Assembly (NCBI GenBank): GCA_004367365.1
Contig: SESX01000008.1
Coordinates: forward strand, 1-33,440
Length of the DNA: 33,440 bases
Direction: 5' to 3'
Origin: Candidatus Acetocimmeria pyornia
GTDB lineage: Bacteria; Bacillota; Sulfobacillia; UBA3575
The translations under genes were made by a program, and so were the position numbers. A model generated the notes under the pieces. The model made no database searches. It saw only the letters and a list, made by a program, of their open reading frames with translations, and had not been told where the DNA came from. Shown in pieces: positions 16,784-24,762 of the stretch. The first letter of the stretch is position 1; every line of letters begins with the position of its first letter.

Positions 16784-17332
16784 CTACTCCACCCTGAGCC
16801 TGGCGTTCCGTTTCCTGGCTTCAGAAGTGATATCTTCCACAAAGAATTTAAAGCTATCGACACCAATACCCACGACATTTTTCATGCGTTCTTCTACCTT
16901 TTCCTGGACCTCTTCAGATACCTCGGGAATACTCACTTCAGGTGTGACAACAGCCATGAGGGCAACGGCAATACCTTTCTCCGAAGCCTTTACCCTGGCC
17001 CTGACCCGTGTGATACCGTCCATCTCAGCCACCGTTTTTTGGGCCAAGTTTTCCAGGGCCGATATGGCGATCCGAACCTGGCCGAGACCTGTTTCCCGGA
17101 CCACAGTCCGCACCCGGTGTTTGCGCCGCAGCAAAGAGCGCCAGACCACCCAGAGGCTGATCACGAAAACCACACCCCACACCAGCGCCTGGAGCCCCAG
17201 GTCACGGGCCAAAACACTCGTCATCCATTGATGGGGATCCGCCCACCCAGCGGTACGCAGCAAGAAGACGGCTGAATAAAACCCGACCATCACTCCGTAC
17301 AGGGTTAGGAGCACGCGCTCGAGCACATGCAC
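16784..17332 (-). CDS. amaP: Alkaline shock response membrane anchor protein AmaP
   Basis: Membrane anchor that holds Asp23-type proteins at the cytoplasmic membrane (known in Staphylococcus). About 182 aa: two N-terminal membrane segments (LLTLYGVMVGFYSAVFLL and LVWGVVFVISLWVVW) then a soluble Asp23/Gls24-like domain of alternating strands (ARVKASEKGIAVALMAVV, VSEEVQEKVEERMKNVVG). The GTG at 17332 with SD AGAGG is preferred over the longer frame from 17365. It lies between asp23 and DUF2273 in the same unit. Confidence 0.88.
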   Translation of the reverse strand: MHVLERVLLTLYGVMVGFYSAVFLLRTAGWADPHQWMTSVLARDLGLQALVWGVVFVISLWVVWRSLLRRKHRVRTVVRETGLGQVRIAISALENLAQKTVAEMDGITRVRARVKASEKGIAVALMAVVTPEVSIPEVSEEVQEKVEERMKNVVGIGVDSFKFFVEDITSEARKRNARLRVE

Positions 17333-17371
17333 ATCAAAGCACCTCTCTCGGCCCGGTGTGGGCACCCGGGG

Positions 17372-17788
17372 TCACTTGAGCTTCACGTCCTTTTCCTCGA
17401 CCGGTTCTCCGGCAAAGGTCACGCCCTGGACATGAATGTTAACTTCCACCACCTTTAAACCGGTCATACTCTCAACGGCCTTCTTAACCCTCTCCTGGAC
17501 CTCCTGTGCTACCTCCGGAATCCGAGCCCCGTAGTCAATAACAACGTAAAGGTCAACGGCCGTCTCTTTCTCCCCAACCTCAACCTTGACGCCCTTGGAA
17601 AGGTTCTTCCGGCCAAGCCTCTCGGCAATCCCGCCGACGATCCCACCACTCATGCCGGCTACACCCTCAACCTCTGTGGCGGCAATCCCGGCAATGATCC
17701 CCACAACCTCATCGGCAATCTTAATACTACCTACTTTGCTGGAATCGTATGCCCTTACCATCGCCCTTTTCTCTTGCTCTTCTACCAC
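17372..17788 (-). CDS. Asp23/Gls24 family envelope stress response protein
   Basis: A 138-aa soluble protein of the Asp23 family, with GSIKIADEVVGIIAGIAATEV at residues about 16-36, VEVGEKETAVDLYVVIDYGA in the middle and EVAQEVQERVKKAVESMTGL near the end, followed by VEVNIHVQGV. All are classic for the family. Asp23 forms a peripheral network at the membrane and is linked to cell-envelope stress. The GTG has GGAGG 9 bases upstream, and an extended -10 promoter lies about 50 bp further up. It is the first gene of the unit running to nusB. Confidence 0.93.
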   Translation of the reverse strand: MVEEQEKRAMVRAYDSSKVGSIKIADEVVGIIAGIAATEVEGVAGMSGGIVGGIAERLGRKNLSKGVKVEVGEKETAVDLYVVIDYGARIPEVAQEVQERVKKAVESMTGLKVVEVNIHVQGVTFAGEPVEEKDVKLK

Positions 17789-17834
17789 TTTCGATCACCT
17801 CCAGGCTCTGGTACAGGTTTCCTCTTGTGCATTT

Positions 17835-17863
17835 ATTTTAGCAGATACAGGTTCCAATTACAA
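17835..17863 (-). promoter_or_regulatory. Sigma-A-type promoter for asp23-amaP-DUF2273-nusB
   Basis: Read on the - strand: TTGTAA, 17-base spacer, TAAAAT preceded by TGC (extended -10). It lies about 47 bp upstream of the asp23 start and just after the spoIIIAH stop, separating the stress unit from the spoIIIA operon. Confidence 0.6.
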
Positions 17864-17892
17864 TGAATCCCCTGCGGTCTGGCCCTGATCCC

Positions 17893-18462
17893 CTAAGGGT
17901 GGGCAATAATGTTGATTGCTTCCAGGCTCAATCCAGTGATCCTGCTTATGATGTCCCCGATTTGGGCTGCCTCTGTCCGTGATATCTCCTTCGCCTTGAC
18001 CACCACCACCGCCGAGTTCTCCGCCAAGAAAACCACCACGTCCTCGAACCCCTTGGCCTGGATAAGGTTTTCGGCAGCCACCTCCTGCCCCATCTGCCGG
18101 GTCAGGAACAGAAGCTGCCTCCCTGCGTTGCTCCTGGTTTCCTCACTCGCGTTGGGATTCTCGGTCATCTCCCGCAGCAGGTTAATCTGGCGGTCCCGGG
18201 CACGGTCCCGGGCAATCCGGTACTCGGGGAAAAGATCACCGGTCCCGGAATCAGCAGCTGAGCCGAAGGCTTCGAATTCCTCCACCGCCACGGCGGGCAC
18301 ACTTTCCTCCCCCCTGGTTACTTCCTCGCTCTCGTCGCCGGTGGTTATTCTTTCGGTAAAGTCGTCCCGCTTACCAGTGACATACATAACCAGCACCGCC
18401 ACAACAGCCAGAAAAACCACGAACTTGAGGATCATTGTCCCGCGTAGGATCAACTCAGTCAC
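17893..18462 (-). CDS. spoIIIAH: Stage III sporulation protein AH
   Basis: Mother-cell membrane protein that binds forespore SpoIIQ to form the channel needed for forespore development. About 189 aa: N-terminal membrane anchor (MILKFVVFLAVVAVLVMYV), an acidic linker, a coiled region (RIARDRARDRQINLLREM) and the C-terminal ring-building domain with KGFEDVVVFLAENSAVVVV and the family end. The GTG at 18462 uses AGGA upstream and overlaps the spoIIIAG stop; ATG at 18435 is the alternative and would start exactly at the membrane anchor. It is the last gene of the operon. Confidence 0.93.
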   Translation of the reverse strand: MTELILRGTMILKFVVFLAVVAVLVMYVTGKRDDFTERITTGDESEEVTRGEESVPAVAVEEFEAFGSAADSGTGDLFPEYRIARDRARDRQINLLREMTENPNASEETRSNAGRQLLFLTRQMGQEVAAENLIQAKGFEDVVVFLAENSAVVVVKAKEISRTEAAQIGDIISRITGLSLEAINIIAHP

Positions 18463-19108
18463 CAACCCTTCCTGGAAGTACCGCGATCCGGTAGGCCGGC
18501 AGGTCTAACAGGGACTGCACGGCAGAGGTCAGTCTTGCCTTGACCCGGGAGTCGGCAGCTCCTTCAGCCACTACCAGTACCCCGCGTATTTCGGCGCCCC
18601 TGGTCTGCACGGTAGCAGGTTTTTCCCGGCCCCCGTCGAGCCTTTCGTAAACCACCTCCTGACTCTGCTCTTCCTCAACCACTTCCCGGGTCCCCCCTTC
18701 CGCGTCGGCCTCGGTGGTTTTCACCGTCCGTACCATCTCGTTGGTAGCATATACCGTCTCACCTGTTCCCGCCAGGAAAACCTTCACCCGCACCTGCCCG
18801 GCTCCTTCCACCCTGGAGAGGATCTCGCCCAGACGTTTCTCCATTGCCTCCTCTAAAGACGAGAGGGGAGAAGCAGAAACAGCTCCTTCCCAGCCCGCCT
18901 GGGGTTGTGCATCCTGGGATGGGAGGCGGACGGGCTTTTCCTGCCCCACGAGATTCCCCAAAACCACGAGAAGGATCCCCAAAAAACCCAGGATCAAAAG
19001 ATACCTGGTGTTCCTAAGCTGCGGCACCTTCAGGCTTAGGAAAGACCACCCGGCGCCAGGGTCCACGCTGCGGGCAGCAGCACGCCCCTTTTCGTCCGAA
19101 AGGTTCAT
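18455..19108 (-). CDS. spoIIIAG: Stage III sporulation protein AG
   Basis: Ring-forming membrane protein of the SpoIIIA-SpoIIQ complex. About 217 aa: short cytoplasmic N-terminus, one membrane segment (YLLILGFLGILLVVLG), a periplasmic-type ring domain with LEEAMEKRLGEILSRVEGAG then VRVKVFLAGTGETVYA, and the insertion and end EIRGVLVVAEGAADSRVK typical of SpoIIIAG. The ATG at 19108 fits an SD (AGGGGG) better than the GTG at 19117. Ends overlap spoIIIAH by 8 bases. Confidence 0.94.
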   Translation of the reverse strand: MNLSDEKGRAAARSVDPGAGWSFLSLKVPQLRNTRYLLILGFLGILLVVLGNLVGQEKPVRLPSQDAQPQAGWEGAVSASPLSSLEEAMEKRLGEILSRVEGAGQVRVKVFLAGTGETVYATNEMVRTVKTTEADAEGGTREVVEEEQSQEVVYERLDGGREKPATVQTRGAEIRGVLVVAEGAADSRVKARLTSAVQSLLDLPAYRIAVLPGRVGD

Positions 19109-19191
19109 CACTTTCACCCCCTACCCTTACGGTCATCAGTTCTCCTGAAACCCTGCTCCAAACCAGCGGCCAGGGCGACACCTGTCAAGTA

Positions 19192-19851
19192 CTACCCACC
19201 GCGAAGGTGCACCTCAACTTCATCCTCCCGGAGGTTGAACTGGTGAAAGAGGGTTTCCCGGACCTCGTCCATGACACCTTTCAAGTGCCTGTCGAACGCG
19301 GCTTCGGCCCCCGGTGTAACCCCTTTCCCACCCGTTTCTACCTCGACTCGAATCTGGGTGATACCGGTGGTACCACCCTCCTTCACCGCCGTCTTTGTCC
19401 CTTGTGCCACCCGGAGCCACACAACGATCTTTTCTACCTGCCCGTACCCCGGGTCTTCAGGGTCGGCGTTAAGGCTCACCCTGACTGTCTCCACCTGAAG
19501 GGGCTCACCGTCAAGCCGGGCCCGCACCAGGTCAGCGGCCCTCTCCTCAACGGCCCGCCGCCATGTTTCGAAGGTCAGCCGTTCTGATTCCCGGCGGAGT
19601 TTTTCTCCACGCGCGAAGGCCTCCCTTAGGGAGGGGCCGTCCAACCGGAGTTCCCAGTCCGCCCGGTCCCACCGCACCCCTCCCTTGACCAGGGTCAGGA
19701 GGGGATTGAGGATCGTGAGCAAGACCACCAGCCCGGTAACTACCCTGATAAATCTCTTCATCCCGCTGCGCGGTACCAGGATCTCCAGGAAAGCCATCAC
19801 CACCAACAAGACGGCAATATCCCGTACCCAGGCGCGGATGGCATCGATCAC
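19192..19851 (-). CDS. spoIIIAF: Stage III sporulation protein AF
   Basis: Membrane protein of the spoIIIA complex with a ring-building-like soluble domain. The 219-aa protein starts with IRAWVRDIAVLLVVMAFLEI, two membrane segments (to about residue 55, including VVTGLVVLLTILNPLL), then a soluble region with VSLNADPEDPGYGQVEKIVV. The GTG at 19851 has GGAGGTG at good spacing. It follows spoIIIAE by 45 bp, and 83 bp separate it from spoIIIAG. Confidence 0.92.
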   Translation of the reverse strand: MIDAIRAWVRDIAVLLVVMAFLEILVPRSGMKRFIRVVTGLVVLLTILNPLLTLVKGGVRWDRADWELRLDGPSLREAFARGEKLRRESERLTFETWRRAVEERAADLVRARLDGEPLQVETVRVSLNADPEDPGYGQVEKIVVWLRVAQGTKTAVKEGGTTGITQIRVEVETGGKGVTPGAEAAFDRHLKGVMDEVRETLFHQFNLREDEVEVHLRGG

Positions 19852-19896
19852 TTACGGCACCTCCATCAACGGCCGGTGCATGCTTCGGGCGGCGGC

Positions 19897-21096
19897 CTAA
19901 CGGAGCATCACCGCCGCGTTCCCTGCCCCAACGACCATTGTGACCGCCAGGAAAAACATCACCACCACCGCCAGGGTGGCCACCAGCAGCATCACCAAGG
20001 CATCGGCAAGACCGGAGAGGCAGTCCACCAGTTTTCCGGCGCCAAGGGGCTGGATCAGGGCCGCCCCCAAGCGGTAAATGAAGACCACCGACAGGATCTT
20101 CAGCAGGGGAAAGGCAGCAATAAGGAAAATCACCGCTACTCCGGCTACCCCAATCACATTTTTCAGGAGCAGGGAAGAGCCAATCACCACTTCCACCGCG
20201 TCAGAAAACATCTTGCCGACAACAGGCACAAAGGCAGCTGAAAGGAATTTCGCCGTCCGGACCGTGACCCCATCGGCCACTGAAGCAGCTGCACCCTGAA
20301 CTGCCATCACCCCGAGAAAGATGCTCAAGAAGAGACCTAGAACAGCCACCCCGCCCTGACGGACGAGGACCGCCAGCCGCGAAACAGAAAAGCTCTCTGA
20401 AAGCCGGCTGACAACTTCAAGAACCGCCGAGAAGAAAATCAACGGGAAAACCAGGTCCATGACGATGATTCCTGTCGCATGGGTAATAAAGATCATCAGC
20501 GGATGGAAAAGACCCGCCGATAACAGGGCCCCGTTGCCCACCAGAAGGGTGATGAGGAGTGGAATCAGGGCCAGCATGAAGGTAACAAGTCCTCCTACCA
20601 CTTCGCGCGCCGACCTCATGGCCAAGATGAAGCCGGACATGGCCAAGGCAATCAGGACCAGGTAGACCACCGTAGAGGCAAGTCGACCCAGGGTTTCATT
20701 CTCAAAGGCTGCCTGCAGGTTCTGCAGAAAAGCGGCCACAATGGCCAGGATCACCAGTTCCCCAAGGAGCTTTGAACTGGCTACCACCTCCCTGAAAAAA
20801 TAGCGCAGGAGCCCTTCCACCAGTTCCCGGGGCTTGAAGGCAGATTCCCCTCCCCGCAGCATGTCCAGGATCCCGCCCAGGGTGACCTGGGGAAGGTACC
20901 CTTCCATGCGCCGGTTGAGGTCTTCCAGGATGGCCTCAAGCTCACTGGTATCCACCACGTCGACTTGTTCTTCAAGAATCCTTTCAAGTCGCTCCCCGTC
21001 CCTGTCCAGCCTGGGTTCCGTGGCCTCAACCTGCCGGGATGCAGCCAGCACAAGAAAAACCAAAACCAACACCAGGATCCATTTTCGGTCCTTCAT
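19897..21096 (-). CDS. spoIIIAE: Stage III sporulation protein AE
   Basis: Polytopic membrane protein of the feeding-tube complex. The 399-aa protein has a signal-type N-terminus (KWILVLVLVFLVLAASRQVEA), a soluble segment with LPQVTLGGILDMLRGGE, then about seven to eight membrane helices with the conserved patches FHPLMIFITHATGIIVMD and GVTVRTAKFLSAAFVPVVGK. Normal length. The ATG at 21096 has only a weak SD (GGTGAAACC), unusual here. It follows spoIIIAD by 91 bp. Confidence 0.95.
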   Translation of the reverse strand: MKDRKWILVLVLVFLVLAASRQVEATEPRLDRDGERLERILEEQVDVVDTSELEAILEDLNRRMEGYLPQVTLGGILDMLRGGESAFKPRELVEGLLRYFFREVVASSKLLGELVILAIVAAFLQNLQAAFENETLGRLASTVVYLVLIALAMSGFILAMRSAREVVGGLVTFMLALIPLLITLLVGNGALLSAGLFHPLMIFITHATGIIVMDLVFPLIFFSAVLEVVSRLSESFSVSRLAVLVRQGGVAVLGLFLSIFLGVMAVQGAAASVADGVTVRTAKFLSAAFVPVVGKMFSDAVEVVIGSSLLLKNVIGVAGVAVIFLIAAFPLLKILSVVFIYRLGAALIQPLGAGKLVDCLSGLADALVMLLVATLAVVVMFFLAVTMVVGAGNAAVMLR

Positions 21097-21187
21097 ATTT
21101 AGGTTTCACCAACCCCTCCGGCCCACGGCAGCTCGAGTTCCGGCTCTTTGCGATCAAAGTAGACCGGTTGAATAAAGGCAGTTCGCT

Positions 21188-21574
21188 TCAGGGGAGCAGC
21201 TTAAAGATGATCTCCAGGATGGCCAACACGATGGGCACCGCCAAAACCATGATCAAAACTTTCCCGGCCAGTTCGATCTTGGCCGCCACCGTACCTTCAT
21301 TGGCGTCCCGGCACACTTGAGCCCCGAATTCAGCTATATAGGCAACCCCAATAATCTTCAAAATCGTCTCCAGGTAAAGTAAATTGAGGTTGGCCCTGAT
21401 GGCCAGATCCTGCAGAACTCGTAAAACCGAGAGGATCTGGTTGATTAAGGTAAGAAAAATGATCACGCCCAGGGCGATGCTCAGAAAGAGGGCATGTTCG
21501 GGTTTGATCTGGCGTACGAAAACCAAGAGAACGGCACCGGCAAGTCCCAGGCCGACAATCTGAATAATTTCCAC
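21188..21574 (-). CDS. spoIIIAD: Stage III sporulation protein AD
   Basis: A 128-aa membrane protein with about four hydrophobic segments and the family signature IKPEHALFLSIALGVIIF, then LLYLETILKIIGVAYIAEFG and CRDANEGTVAAKIELAGKVLI, characteristic of SpoIIIAD. It starts with GTG at 21574, 31 bp after spoIIIAC. Part of the mother-cell SpoIIIA complex. Confidence 0.95.
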   Translation of the reverse strand: MEIIQIVGLGLAGAVLLVFVRQIKPEHALFLSIALGVIIFLTLINQILSVLRVLQDLAIRANLNLLYLETILKIIGVAYIAEFGAQVCRDANEGTVAAKIELAGKVLIMVLAVPIVLAILEIIFKLLP

Positions 21575-21605
21575 TACCCATCACCCAGCCATCCACCGAA
21601 CATTT

Positions 21606-21800
21606 TTAGATATTGAACATGGTCTTGATGGAATCAAAAAACTCGCTCATAAGATCAAAAACCATGTAAGCAACCACAACCAAACCAACTAGGGCCACCA
21701 GGTAGCCCAGCTCTTCCTTTCCCGATTTGGCCACCACCGTATGCAGGATGCCTACGATGATGCCGATGGCAGCAATCTTGAAAATCATCTCCACACCCAT
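21606..21800 (-). CDS. spoIIIAC: Stage III sporulation protein AC
   Basis: A 64-aa two-helix membrane protein: GVEMIFKIAAIGIIVGILHT and KEELGYLVALVGLVVVAYMV, as in SpoIIIAC (about 65-68 aa). The ATG at 21800 gives the standard family start MGVEM; the open frame continues 38 codons upstream, but those codons translate the palindromic repeat copy B and are not part of the family. The SD is not strong. spoIIIAB normally lies directly upstream; here 571 bp of repeat DNA intervene. Confidence 0.93.
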   Translation of the reverse strand: MGVEMIFKIAAIGIIVGILHTVVAKSGKEELGYLVALVGLVVVAYMVFDLMSEFFDSIKTMFNI

Positions 21801-21865
21801 TTCGCCCAGAACCCCTTTCCCTTTCTTGCAGGCCCACCTTCTACAAAAATGCTGGTTCCACCCTT

Positions 21866-21922
21866 GCATTTTCATCCCTCGTGGTGCCGCCGGGGCGGCA
21901 TGGAGCACTACCACGAAAATGC
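21866..21922. repeat. Dispersed palindromic repeat, copy B
   Basis: Outer arms GCATTTTC (21866-21873) and GAAAATGC (21915-21922) are perfect. Inner arms GTGGTGCCGCC and GGCGGCATGGAGCACTACCAC pair with a small bulge around a two-base loop. It would fold into a long stable hairpin in RNA or single-stranded DNA. Confidence 0.8.
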
Positions 21923-22138
21923 CCCTGCGGCGCCGACCTTCCCTGGCGGCATCACGCTCACCGTATAGTTGTCATGAACCTTGGCGGCTCCGGGCCACAG
22001 CCACAAACTTGCGGTGGCTGCGGCTGGTCCTCCGCCGCCTGCGGTTCTTAAACTCGTTCGCTGACCGCCGCCCACGAAGCCCGCGCCTACCCCTTCGTTG
22101 GTACCCCTGATTCAAACTGCAACAACAGGCTTATTCCT

Positions 22139-22198
22139 AATTTTCATGCTTCCTGGTGCCGCCGCTTCAGAGGCGGCATGGAGCACTTCTACGAAAAA
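22139..22198. repeat. Dispersed palindromic repeat, copy C
   Basis: Same core as copy B: TTTTCATGCTTC, TGGTGCCGCC, a loop of about nine bases, GGCGGCATGGAGCACT, then CTACGAAAA. The arms diverge more than in copy B. Confidence 0.78.
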
Positions 22199-22249
22199 GC
22201 CACCATCTGTCTCGCCCGTGGTGCTCCTCCACTCGCCTTCCTTATTTCT

Positions 22250-22376
22250 CACCCCTTCGGAGCTGCGGCATAACCGGTCTCGTTCCGGAGCACCCCGGGC
22301 TGCAACCTTTGCGAAATTCTGCTTCCAATTTTCATCCTTCGTGGTGCCGCCCCAGGTAGCGGCATGGACCACTAGT
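22250..22376 (+). repeat. Dispersed palindromic repeat, copy D (long form)
   Basis: Long copy matching copy A in opposite orientation across about 125 bp, ending in GGCATGGACCACTAGT. Its final bases contain the TAG stop codon of spoIIIAB (22372-22374), so the repeat abuts the gene exactly. Confidence 0.8.
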
Positions 22377-22899
22377 AAAGGGTGAGGATAACCATCAGTC
22401 CGGTCAAAACCCCCAAGTAGCCGTATAATCTCTGTCTTTTCCCGGCCTCATCGGCTGCTTTCAGCTCGGCTGCCTTTAACCGCTCCATGGCCAGCCTGAG
22501 GTGTTTGCCCTGGTCGACCCGATCTGAAATCCCCAGTGCAGAACCAAGGGTTAACAAGATCTCGTATTCACTGCGGGTCAGGCTGCTCCAGGCAGAATTC
22601 TCCCGTAAGGCCTGGACCCACCCCTGTCCGGCCCCCATGCCGTCGGAATCCTTCAGAAGCTGCTGGGCCCGGGCCAGGCACCGGTTGACCGGGCCGCGAA
22701 CAAATCCACTGACCGTGGAAAGGGCTTCTGGAAGGGGAGTGAGAGCGTACTCGATCTCGGTCTCCAGCATCTTTAAGGCAGATTGCCACTCCCGCAGCTC
22801 CAGGGGCCGCCTGGCTTCATGTCGAGCCAGGAGGAGCCCAGTACCACCAAAACCAGCCAGGATCAGAATCGATCCAACGATCTTAACTAGGTAGTACAT
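22372..22899 (-). CDS. spoIIIAB: Stage III sporulation protein AB
   Basis: Membrane protein of the SpoIIIA complex with a T2SS GspF-like fold. About 175 aa: N-terminal membrane helix (ILILAGFGGTGLLLA), the family signature RPLELREWQSALKMLETEIE and YALTPLPEAL, a helical middle with LGSALGISDRVDQGKHL, and a C-terminal membrane helix (YLGVLTGLMVILTLY). The ATG at 22899 has GGGGAG upstream and is preferred over GTG at 22908. The stop codon is made by the edge of repeat copy D, so the extreme C-terminus could have been altered by the insertion. Confidence 0.93.
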   Translation of the reverse strand: MYYLVKIVGSILILAGFGGTGLLLARHEARRPLELREWQSALKMLETEIEYALTPLPEALSTVSGFVRGPVNRCLARAQQLLKDSDGMGAGQGWVQALRENSAWSSLTRSEYEILLTLGSALGISDRVDQGKHLRLAMERLKAAELKAADEAGKRQRLYGYLGVLTGLMVILTLY

Positions 22900-22938
22900 G
22901 GACGCCACTCTCCCCTTGAATACCGGTATCCCCCTACC

Positions 22939-23949
22939 TCAAACCCGCCGCCCGGTAACGGCCCCCCTCACACCCCGGGCGCCGATATCCAGGATTGCCT
23001 CTACTGTCCCCACTCCCCGGCTCCGCCCCAAAAAGATCAGCCGCTCAAACAACCCTTTGTCGAGCAAGGAGGCAACAGTCTCCCTTCTTTTCAGGTCGGC
23101 CAGTGACGCGGCGTGAGCCGTAGCCAGGACCGAAACCCCGGCATTGACAGCCTCCCTTAAGGCAGCCGCGTCCTGGGGACTACCGATTTCGTCGGTAGCA
23201 ACCACATGGGGTGACATGGAGCGGATAACCATCATGATGCCGGTAGCCTTGGGGCACCCATCAAGAACATCGGTGCGAATCCCCACGTCTTTCTGGGGAA
23301 CCCCTTGGTAACAACCGGCAACCTCAGATCTTTCATCCACCACTGCCACTTTAGCCCCCCTAAAGTTGAGATGGGGAACACCGTCACTGATCTGACGAAC
23401 CAGGTCCCGCAGAAGGGTCGTCTTCCCGGCCCCAGGAGGAGATACAATCAGGGTGTTCAAAACCACTCCCGGGTTGCCTCCCACCACCACCCGGTTGATT
23501 ACCGGGTCCGCGGCCCCGATGACCTCCCGGCACAGCCTGACATTCAGCCCGGATAAGTGTTTGAGGGTTTTCACCCTCCCCCCTTCGATTACTGCCTCCC
23601 CTACGAGACCCACCCTGTGACCGCCCCTCACAGTCAAGTACCCGCTGCGGATCTCTTCCTCAAAGGCATAGAGGGACGACCCAGACATCAACTGGAGGGT
23701 GCGGGTTACATCTTCCCCGCTTACAGTATAGGCGAGCCGCGGGTCCTGAACCGGAGTACCGTCTTTGGCCAGCATTACGTCACCATCACGAACGACCACC
23801 ATCAGGGGCCGACCCCGTCGCAACCTGATCTCTTCCAGGTTCTGCCGGACCAGGTTCGGGGCCGCCGTTAGAATCTGCCTTACCTGTTCAACAAGCAGGG
23901 GAAGGATGCCAAGAACCTCCTCTCCGGCCCATCTCCGCCTAGGCAGCAT
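22939..23949 (-). CDS. spoIIIAA: Stage III sporulation protein AA, secretion-type ATPase
   Basis: ATPase of the SpoIIIA-SpoIIQ complex, related to type II/IV secretion ATPases. The 336-aa protein has Walker A in SPPGAGKTTLLRDL (170-183), Walker B AVVDERSE (202-209), then MVIRSMSPHVVATDEIG and a sensor region with ATAHAASLADL. Length is slightly above Bacillus (307). The ATG at 23949 has the strong SD AAGGAGG. It is the first gene of the operon; a sigma-E-like promoter and a terminator of the preceding unit lie upstream. Confidence 0.95.
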   Translation of the reverse strand: MLPRRRWAGEEVLGILPLLVEQVRQILTAAPNLVRQNLEEIRLRRGRPLMVVVRDGDVMLAKDGTPVQDPRLAYTVSGEDVTRTLQLMSGSSLYAFEEEIRSGYLTVRGGHRVGLVGEAVIEGGRVKTLKHLSGLNVRLCREVIGAADPVINRVVVGGNPGVVLNTLIVSPPGAGKTTLLRDLVRQISDGVPHLNFRGAKVAVVDERSEVAGCYQGVPQKDVGIRTDVLDGCPKATGIMMVIRSMSPHVVATDEIGSPQDAAALREAVNAGVSVLATAHAASLADLKRRETVASLLDKGLFERLIFLGRSRGVGTVEAILDIGARGVRGAVTGRRV

Positions 23950-23974
23950 GTCCCCGCCTCCTTATAGAAATAGA

Positions 23975-24000
23975 TATTTATGCCACCCCGGGATTATGCC
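23975..24000 (-). promoter_or_regulatory. Possible sigma-E promoter of spoIIIA
   Basis: On the - strand, GGCATAAT (-35-like) and CATAAATA (-10-like) lie 26-51 bases upstream of spoIIIAA. Both resemble sigma-E elements, but the spacing is about three bases shorter than usual. The B. subtilis operon is sigma-E dependent. Confidence 0.35.
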
Positions 24001-24007
24001 AACCAAG

Positions 24008-24044
24008 AAAATTAACAAAGGCCCTTCCTGCTCCAGGAAGGGCC
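24008..24044 (-). terminator. Terminator between the CD1247-type gene and spoIIIAA
   Basis: Perfect 11-bp stem (24020-24030 with 24034-24044, three-base loop) followed on the - strand by TTTGTTAATTTTC. It ends the efp-side unit before spoIIIA. Confidence 0.8.
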
Positions 24045-24180
24045 CATGGAAAACACCGTTTTTCCTCATGGCTCTATTCATCCTAGGATTTTCCGCCTGT
24101 CGGATCCTCTGCTCCCATAGTAAGTGTTTCTGTTAGCCTTGAGAACTTTTTTGCCTTTTCATTTCAAACCACAGGCCTGC

Positions 24181-24624
24181 CTAGCTTTCCGGTTCCTTCC
24201 GCGCCGTTAAAGCACCCTCGTTTTCAGGCTCATATGGAGGTCGCCCCTCGTCACCCGTGGGAAAAACCCGTCCACCACAGGTAGGGCATGTAATTTCCAT
24301 CTCATCGCTGTCTACTAACCACTCTGACTCAACCGTCAGGGGCTCACCACAGGCCGGGCAGTCAATTTCAACCAGCCCCTCGTCGAGACCTTCAGTACCG
24401 TAGTACTGGTCTTCCAGAAAGGCGAGGTCCTGGTCAACAAGTTCCATGTACTCCTCGAGGTTTTTCCCTTCGGCCTCAACGGTGCCCAGCGCATCGGACA
24501 ACCCGGCCAGGGTATCGAGAATGCCATTGATGATCCTTCCCTGGCGGGAATCACCTGATACGTCCAGTCCCTCAGCCAAGCCCTGGAGGTAAGCCACCTT
24601 CTTCTTGAGGTCTTCCACCTTCAC
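24181..24624 (-). CDS. CD1247-type protein with zinc ribbon
   Basis: A 147-aa protein resembling the clostridial CD1247 N-terminal-domain family: a helical N-terminus (LKKKVAYLQGLAEGLDVSG) with an acidic helix EYMELVDQDLAFLEDQYYG, then a zinc ribbon with CPAC and CPTC pairs (around 88-91 and 112-115). The acidic Pro-rich tail is disordered. The GTG start lies in a purine-rich leader. It sits between efp and spoIIIAA, its usual place in Clostridia. Function unknown; a regulatory role is only a guess. Confidence 0.85.
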   Translation of the reverse strand: MKVEDLKKKVAYLQGLAEGLDVSGDSRQGRIINGILDTLAGLSDALGTVEAEGKNLEEYMELVDQDLAFLEDQYYGTEGLDEGLVEIDCPACGEPLTVESEWLVDSDEMEITCPTCGGRVFPTGDEGRPPYEPENEGALTARKEPES

Positions 24625-24742
24625 CCCTTCTCCCTCCTCGTCACTGACAACTTCACCTGTCGTGCCGGTGCCCCTCGACTTTTCGTCCTCCAGGGGCAGC
24701 GGCCACCGCCTTACTTGCTTAAACTTTCCCGGGAAGGGGTGA

Positions 24743-24750
24743 ATTATACC
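24743..24750 (-). promoter_or_regulatory. Extended -10 promoter candidate
   Basis: TATAAT preceded by TGG on the - strand, about 119 bases upstream of the start at 24624 and just past the efp stop. No good -35 is present, but the extended -10 is near perfect. Confidence 0.35.
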
Positions 24751-24762
24751 AGAAGAGCCCCT

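Larger units (their letters stand above)
21801..22371. mobile_element. Repeat-rich insertion between spoIIIAB and spoIIIAC
   Basis: A 571-bp segment in a normally compact operon. It contains palindromic repeat copies B (21866-21922), C (22139-22198) and D (22250-22376), with the repeat edge falling on the spoIIIAB stop codon. Between B and C, the - strand carries a 47-codon Arg-rich open frame (21972-22115). No transposase is visible, so it would be a non-autonomous element or array. The mobile label is inferred from position and repetition. Confidence 0.5.

Noticed and set aside
21801-21914. N-terminal 38-codon extension of spoIIIAC
   Set aside because: These codons translate palindromic repeat copy B and are not in the SpoIIIAC family; the internal ATG at 21800 gives the standard family start.
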